The notes under the pieces were generated by a model. It worked only from the letters and a program-made list of their open reading frames with translations, searched no databases and was not told where the DNA came from. Positions 58,446 through 64,000 of a stretch of DNA of 64,000 nt are shown in pieces (the first letter of the stretch is position 1; every line of letters starts with the position of its first letter). The position numbers and the translations under genes were made by a program. Origin of the DNA: Monoplex corrugatus (taxonomy: Eukaryota; Mollusca; Gastropoda; Littorinimorpha; Ranellidae); assembly GCA_030674185.1 (NCBI GenBank), contig CM060305.1, forward strand, positions 165,903,758-165,967,757, in the 5' to 3' direction.

Positions 58446-58769
58446 AGCACCCCCTGTTTTACTATTCTGTCTTACTCATCAATGTCTGCATGCTTTCACA
58501 GACTTGACGACTCTTAAGTTATATTTTTTTGTTTTGTTTGTTTGTTGGGTTTGGTTTTTTTAACTGCTCTTGTGACATATGCATTGTTCTGTGTAATGTA
58601 GCCTGTCCTTGTCCTGTGTCGGTCTGTGTGGCTGGTCATCACGTTTGCTATAAAGAGCCGTACTTTGCGAAACGTTTTGTTGTTTGGCTTGTGAATGTGC
58701 AGTAGGTTGGTTGTGCTGTGTTTGTTTAGCGCATTTGGTTGCATTGGTTTGACTGTTTTGTTTTGCCAG

Positions 58770-58907
58770 CTGTTGCGCGAGACAGCAGACAAGCCCCAGA
58801 CTCTGACACGCCTCTCATAACTATCACGGAGGACCTCAGTACCCCTCCGGATGAGGATGAGGACGTGGGCTCATATTTTGGCGTGAAGTATGAGGCGTCC
58901 TCGGAAG
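58770..58907 (+). CDS. Ank: ankyrin tail cassette exon (138 nt)
   Basis: A 138-nt exon, phase 1 to 1, acceptor GTTTTGTTTTGCCAG, donor GAAG|GTTAGA. It reads AVARDSRQAPDSDTPLITIT, EDLSTPPDEDEDVGSYFG, VKYEASSEG: Ser/Thr-Pro sites and an acidic DEDED cluster. Excellent acceptor and phase agreement. Confidence 0.87.
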
Positions 58908-59334
58908 GTTAGAAAATAACAGTTAAAACCTGTATGTGTGCAGTTTCTGATCAAACTTGTTCCCATGTATTTCGAAGCATTCAGTATATATTGATACCCA
59001 TGTTGTGCTTAATGGATGCTTTGGGGCTTCTGTGTGCATTTGCTTTTCTTTTTCTTTTCTATTTGCTTTTTTAAGAATTACTTTTGTTAAATGTATTGAC
59101 TTAAAAATGAACCATTCAGATGTCAGCATGGTGGAAACGTAGGAAAAAAGTGAAATTATTTGATGTATTACAGTTATTCAGGATTATTTCTGAGGGACAT
59201 GTTTGCAGACATTACAAAAAACATGTTTGGTCTAAAGTATATAGATATTATAAAAGTTTCTTGCTGTGAAATTAATGTTCAGAGTTTAAGCTCTTGAGTG
59301 TATCTGATACACTCAGTTTTAAGAATCTTTATTC

Positions 59335-59584
<250 letters not shown>

Positions 59585-59760
59585 CATGTTTTTCACTCTT
59601 TGACACATCCATTTTCTGTAACTCTCTGTCTCTGTGTGTGTATCTGTCACATACACATGCACATATGGATATACACACACACACTCATGCTCACACTTTG
59701 ATCAATAGGTGGGTTAAAATCATATCTCGTTTTCGCTTGTCCATTCTCTTCGTCTTCTTC

Positions 59761-59768
59761 TTCTCTCT

Positions 59769-59834
<66 letters not shown>

Positions 59835-59835
59835 G

Positions 59836-59874
<39 letters not shown>
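59761..59874 (+). repeat. (CT)n microsatellite
   Basis: About 115 bp with a few TCTT breaks. Confidence 0.97.
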
Positions 59875-59875
<1 letters not shown>

Positions 59876-60347
59876 TATGTCCACTCTCCTTTCTTCCACC
59901 TCTCTCTGTCTCTCACTCTTTTTATCTGTCTGTCTGTCTCTCTCATTTTCAACCTTCTTGAATAATTACTACACCAGACAGGCATGTGCATTCACATATG
60001 AACACACACACACATGCACGCATGTACGTGCGCGCACGCATACAGTCCTTGTAATACCTCTATTGGCATGCAACAAATTGCAACAGATGTTCTCTCATTA
60101 ACTTAACAGTGAGATGAGGATGGGAGTAGGGGTGGGTGGGAAAAGGAAGAGAGAAATGAAAACCCCAATCACTTACTTTTTCTCCTATTCTTTTCATTCA
60201 CACTTTACTAACCTTACTACTCATCACCTTGTACCTCTTCATCTATTTTGATATACTTTCTCATTGTGTCGTTATCATCTCATTTCATGATTATGTTGAT
60301 AACATTCCTATAACTGCATGTCATTAATCAGAATTATTTCCTTGCAG

Positions 60348-60380
60348 TCATTCATGAGCTGCCAGAGGAAGCTGGAGAAG
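60348..60380 (+). CDS. Ank: ankyrin tail small cassette exon (33 nt)
   Basis: A 33-nt exon, phase 1 to 1, acceptor ATTTCCTTGCAG, donor GAAG|GTACAT. It reads (V)IHELPEEAGEG, acidic like its neighbours. Both splice sites are good and the phase is right, which makes a chance match less likely, but it is short. Confidence 0.62.
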
Positions 60381-63300
60381 GTACATCATTGTAGCTGCTT
60401 TAAGTGTCGTTTATATGTGATTGCACCATTTCATTCATCCCATCTCACTTGGTGGTTCATCAGTCTTTGATTTTGATGACTTGATATACATATAAATGTC
60501 ATTTTGTGTTCATTTTTGATTGGATTGTTATGGTATATGTAACGCATTAGTTTCATTTCAGCATTCATTTGATGTATTCATTTGCTGTTCTCAAGTTTTT
60601 GTTTAATGTGCACTTTCAGCGACTCATTGGGTAGTTTGTTCATTCAGCGCTGTACACATTTCACTACTTCATTCAGTGTTCAGTTTGATGTTTCAGTTGT
60701 TGATTCTTGCACATGAGTGTCTGTGAAATTGCTAGTGAAGGACCATGACAGTGGTGTTCATTATCTTGATGAAAATTACATTTTCGGTGTCATTGTTGTG
60801 CTTTTTATTCATTGCTTTACTGTGTTTAGGTGTGTTTTTTGGTGTATTTTGTATACCATTTGTTGTTTTGTAACTTACAGTTGCCATGAAATATTCTGCT
60901 TGACTCTAGCAATAAAAAGGCCACCTGTAACTCTGTTTAACAAGATAAAGACGTGTTTTCTCAAAAACAGTTGTGGAGCACATTTGCTTCACTCTTGCCA
61001 TGATAAAGTACAAACTAGATCAGTAATATTAATAACACATTCGCAAGTTTTTGTGGGGCTGCACATTGAAAGTCAAATCCATTTACATTTTACTGGTAAT
61101 CTAGATTTGAAACTGTGATCAGCTTTGTCATCAGACACTTCTTACTGGTAGCCTATATGTAAAATATTTCATGCTTTCAGTTTTCTTCCAGCAGGTCCTT
61201 CTCTAATCTGGCAGAATATTTCATGCAGTATTTTTATTTATTCTTTATTCCAGGTATTGTGAGCTTTGGTGTCATGTGTATTTGTTTCAGATTTAAGTGA
61301 ATAAATGCTACTTTTGCACAACTTTTAATGCAGAATCGATTTCTTTCAGTACATTTTTGTGTATATATTTAACGTTATCACAAGTAAACTTATACTGCTT
61401 TGTTCCAAATGTGTAAATGGTAATAGTTCTTTTCTTGTCTTGTCTTTTTATATTTTGCACTGTTTTATTTTTGTATTCCTGATTTGATATTGAGTAGACT
61501 ACTTAAGTTGAATTATCTTTCCTTAAGCCCAATTTTAAAACAAAACAGTGGTAAACGAATGAATAAAGATAAACACATGCATTGTTCTTTTGAAGTCAGC
61601 TGTGAGTGGTCAAGTTTTCTTCCAGTGCTTACTTTTGTTACAGTATGTTAATCAAAAGAACAATAATTGTATTTATTGTTTATTTCAGTGGAAATGAAAA
61701 TATTGAAATAAAAATGAAAAACAAAAAACTACAGATTTCTAAACAGCAACCACACATTCCTCTGAATGCAAGCAGGTTGATTACAAATAACTTTGTTCAG
61801 AGTGTTTGGTATTTTTTTTTAGTTTATTTAATGTTTATCTTGTTGCTGTATTGAACATGTATTTTTTTCTTTGCTGCTTTTTGTTTATAAAAAAAATGAT
61901 TGTGCTGTTTTATTATTGTAGTACCACTCTGAGAAGTAGTTGTAGTATTTTCTTGCCACCATTTCCTTTTTTGTCCCTTTTTTTGCCTGTGTGTAAGTGT
62001 TCATATATGTGCATGCATAGTATGAGAAGGAGCTTTTTTCCTCCTTTTTTTGTTTTTTTGTTGTTGTTGTACATTTTTTGAATATCAAAGAAAGATTTTT
62101 TATATAAAGGAAAAAAGATTGCATATTTTCGCTTGGAAGAGAAGTTTTATATTAAGCAATTTGCTTGTCTTGAATAGACACAATGTGTTTTCATTGTGGC
62201 TTGTGCAGCTTGTGAACTGTGCAGACTGCACAACAAAATATCTACATATTTATTTTTTTATCATTTCCCTTTGAAATGAGTTTTGTTGTTGTACGCAGTT
62301 TTGAGTTCCATTGTTTGAGTGCAAAGTGCGGGGTCATCATTCCTTTGTGCATTTCTGCTGCACACGCCTCTCTTCTTGATCATCAGTTTGCATGGTGTCG
62401 TGATGATGGTCTGTGTACGCCAAGCATGGTAAATATCACGCAGCAACTTTTTCCCCCGCTGTGTCTTTTTTTTTTCTTTAGTCTGCATATCCAGATGTTT
62501 TTATTTTATTTCTTATTACAATAGTGGAAAACAGCCTAGATCAGTAGATGGCAGTAGATTTTTTTTAATGAATCTGTACAAGAATGCCACCATTGGTTGT
62601 TTTATAATTGAGTTCAATTGAGTATATGTTAAAGGCAAAAATACATTTACGGAAAAAAATGAGGATTTGCACGTTTCCAATTGAAGAAAAATAAACAGAA
62701 AATTGTGAAAGTTAACATTGACCTGATCACCTTCATAGCACACTGCTGAAGAAAGTAATTTTTCACTCTGTAATGGTCTGTAACATTTTGGTATTGTGAC
62801 ATAACTTGGCTCATTATCCATTTTGTTTAATGAATGGAAAATAACTGTAACTAGTGGACCCTTGCTGAACTAGAGTGAAACTATACCTTAGCTGATCATT
62901 TTTATTGTTTCATGAAAAAGGTAATGAATGAAATTTAAAGCAAAAGGGCTGTATGACAAGTCTGGATGATTGAGATGAGCATGATATGTATTGATGATGT
63001 ACGCTAGAGTGTTGTGGTTTGTGTTCTGTGTGGAACATCTTCACTTGTTCATCTACCTCATTTTGTTGGTTCCGTTCAAGTGTTCATAATGAGAAATTTA
63101 AAGTACATGTGTTGTTGTGTAATTGTGTTATTTGTCAACAGTACTGATTGTATTTTAAAGATTGTAATGATTTGTTTTAGACATATGTATGATGTTTATA
63201 ATGTGGTTGATTCTTTTGCATTGTATATGTTGTCAATTGCATTCTGGATGAAGGTTGGCTAATTCTCTTGGCCTAGGTTTGAACAAATAGAGACCCTTTC

Positions 63301-63588
63301 AGACCCTTCCATACATTTTTGGCAGTCTAGAAGTGATGGTCCATAAGGTCTCCATTACATATTTTGAAAGTATGCAGATCATTCTTTCTGCTGCTTTACA
63401 CTGCTTCAACTTATGGAACTGCTATGTGCCCAGTCAGCACTTATCTCAAAGGCAGAAATAAAGAATGGATTTAGTATCCAAACAAACAGGGGAAAATTCA
63501 TGTTATTTTCATATTTTTTACTGAACTCTGATGAAGAGAAGAATGGTAGGAGAAAGGGAACATATGGTCTAGAGGGGAAATGCTCTGA
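60381..63588 (+). other. intron or 3' flank, no exon seen
   Basis: AT- and T-rich, with no splice pair or coding bias found. AATAAA occurs several times (for example near 60910 and 61560), but none can be tied to a last exon. Confidence 0.5.
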
Positions 63589-64000
63589 GGTGATATCTTG
63601 ACAAAGATGAAAAGAGAGTGGCCCTGTGAGGTGATACCTTGACAAAGATGAAAAGAGAGTGGCCCCTGTGAGGTGATACCTTGACAAAGATGAAAAGAGA
63701 GTGGCCCTGTGAGGTGATACCTTGACAAAGATTAAAAGAGAGAGTGGCCCTGTGAGGTGATACCTTGACAAAGATGAAAAGAGAGTGGCCCTGTGAGGTG
63801 ATACCTTGACAAAGATGAAAAGAGAGTGGCCCTGTGAGGTGATACCTTGACAAAGATGAAAAGAGAGTGGCCCTGTGAGGTGATACCTTGACAAAGATGA
63901 AAAGAGAGTGGCCCTGTGAGGTGATACCTTGACAAAGATTAAAAGAGAGTGGCCCTGTGAGGTGATATCTTGACAAAGATTAAAAGAGAGTGGCCCTGTG
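63589..64000 (+). repeat. 41-bp tandem array, running off the window
   Basis: A unit of the form GGTGATACCTTGACAAAGAT + GAAAAGAGAGTGGCCCTGTGA repeats about ten times. Spacing is 41 bp with occasional 42-43 bp units from an extra C or AG. Copies are very similar, with a GATT variant at three places. Minus-strand frames (LCQGITSQGHSLF-like) are repeat translations. The array continues past the window. Confidence 0.97.

Larger units (their letters stand above)
55226..58769 (+). other. intron with two degenerate repeat fields
   Basis: Degenerate repeats at 55595-56140 and 57665-58080, a probable SINE/LINE 3' end relic at 56315-56440, an AT tract at 57468-57515 and a CT tract at 58271-58445. No exon seen. 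Confidence 0.55.

Noticed and set aside
62388..62429. 42-nt segment between ATCATCAG and ATG|GTAAAT
   Set aside because: Phase 1 reading has a stop; it is open only in phases that do not fit the preceding exon.
63406..63976. 162- and 135-codon minus-strand frames at the window end
   Set aside because: They are translations of the 41-bp tandem array.

Overview
This is metazoan genomic DNA: AT-rich intron sequence, canonical GT-AG splice sites, long CA and CT microsatellites, and decayed LINE, SINE and Tc1-type elements. The conserved protein is an ankyrin. The invertebrate-style ankyrin tail, the CR1/L2-like LINE and the tRNA-derived SINEs suggest a lophotrochozoan, most likely a mollusc (a gastropod is plausible). 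That taxonomic guess is an inference, not something the sequence proves.

One plus-strand gene accounts for every convincing exon. It enters from upstream: the ankyrin repeats and the ZU5 domains must lie before base 1. Exons at 358-609, 1158-1236, 1961-2164, 2870-2998 and 4498-4595 encode the second half of the UPA domain, a linker, the complete death domain and the conserved segment after it. From 15 kb to 60.4 kb there follows a series of up to twelve exons (15054, 16029, 17884, 27287, 28104, 32703, 39302, 43420, 49765, 55109, 58770, 60348). They encode an acidic, Ser/Pro-rich, low-complexity tail, all can be read from phase 1 to phase 1, and all have lengths divisible by three, so any subset could be included or skipped without breaking the frame. 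An 18-nt microexon (7281) and two candidate alternative last exons (44968 and 52740) suggest several C termini. Exon 5 ends in phase 0 while the tail exons begin in phase 1. Either there are two alternative splicing tracks or a small phase-converting exon was missed.

Mobile elements fill the introns. A 5'-truncated CR1/L2-like LINE (12.39-14.33 kb) sits inside a tRNA-derived SINE; two more copies of that SINE lie at 11.5 and 25.9 kb. A second SINE-like family has copies at 23.3 and 51.2 kb. There is a decayed Tc1-like transposon with inverted ends (30575-32146), an I-type LINE 3' relic with an RNase H remnant (45.07-45.83 kb) and MITE-like elements (8.4 and 54.06-54.55 kb).

Tandem repeats are prominent: a 2.2-kb minisatellite of 30-bp units (20.55-22.76 kb), a 40-bp array grown from the SINE head (26.18-26.44 kb), a 41-bp array running off the window end, and many CA/TG and CT tracts. 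All eight large CT tracts lie with the pyrimidines on the sense strand of the gene. No prokaryotic genes, rRNA, convincing tRNA gene or CRISPR array were seen.
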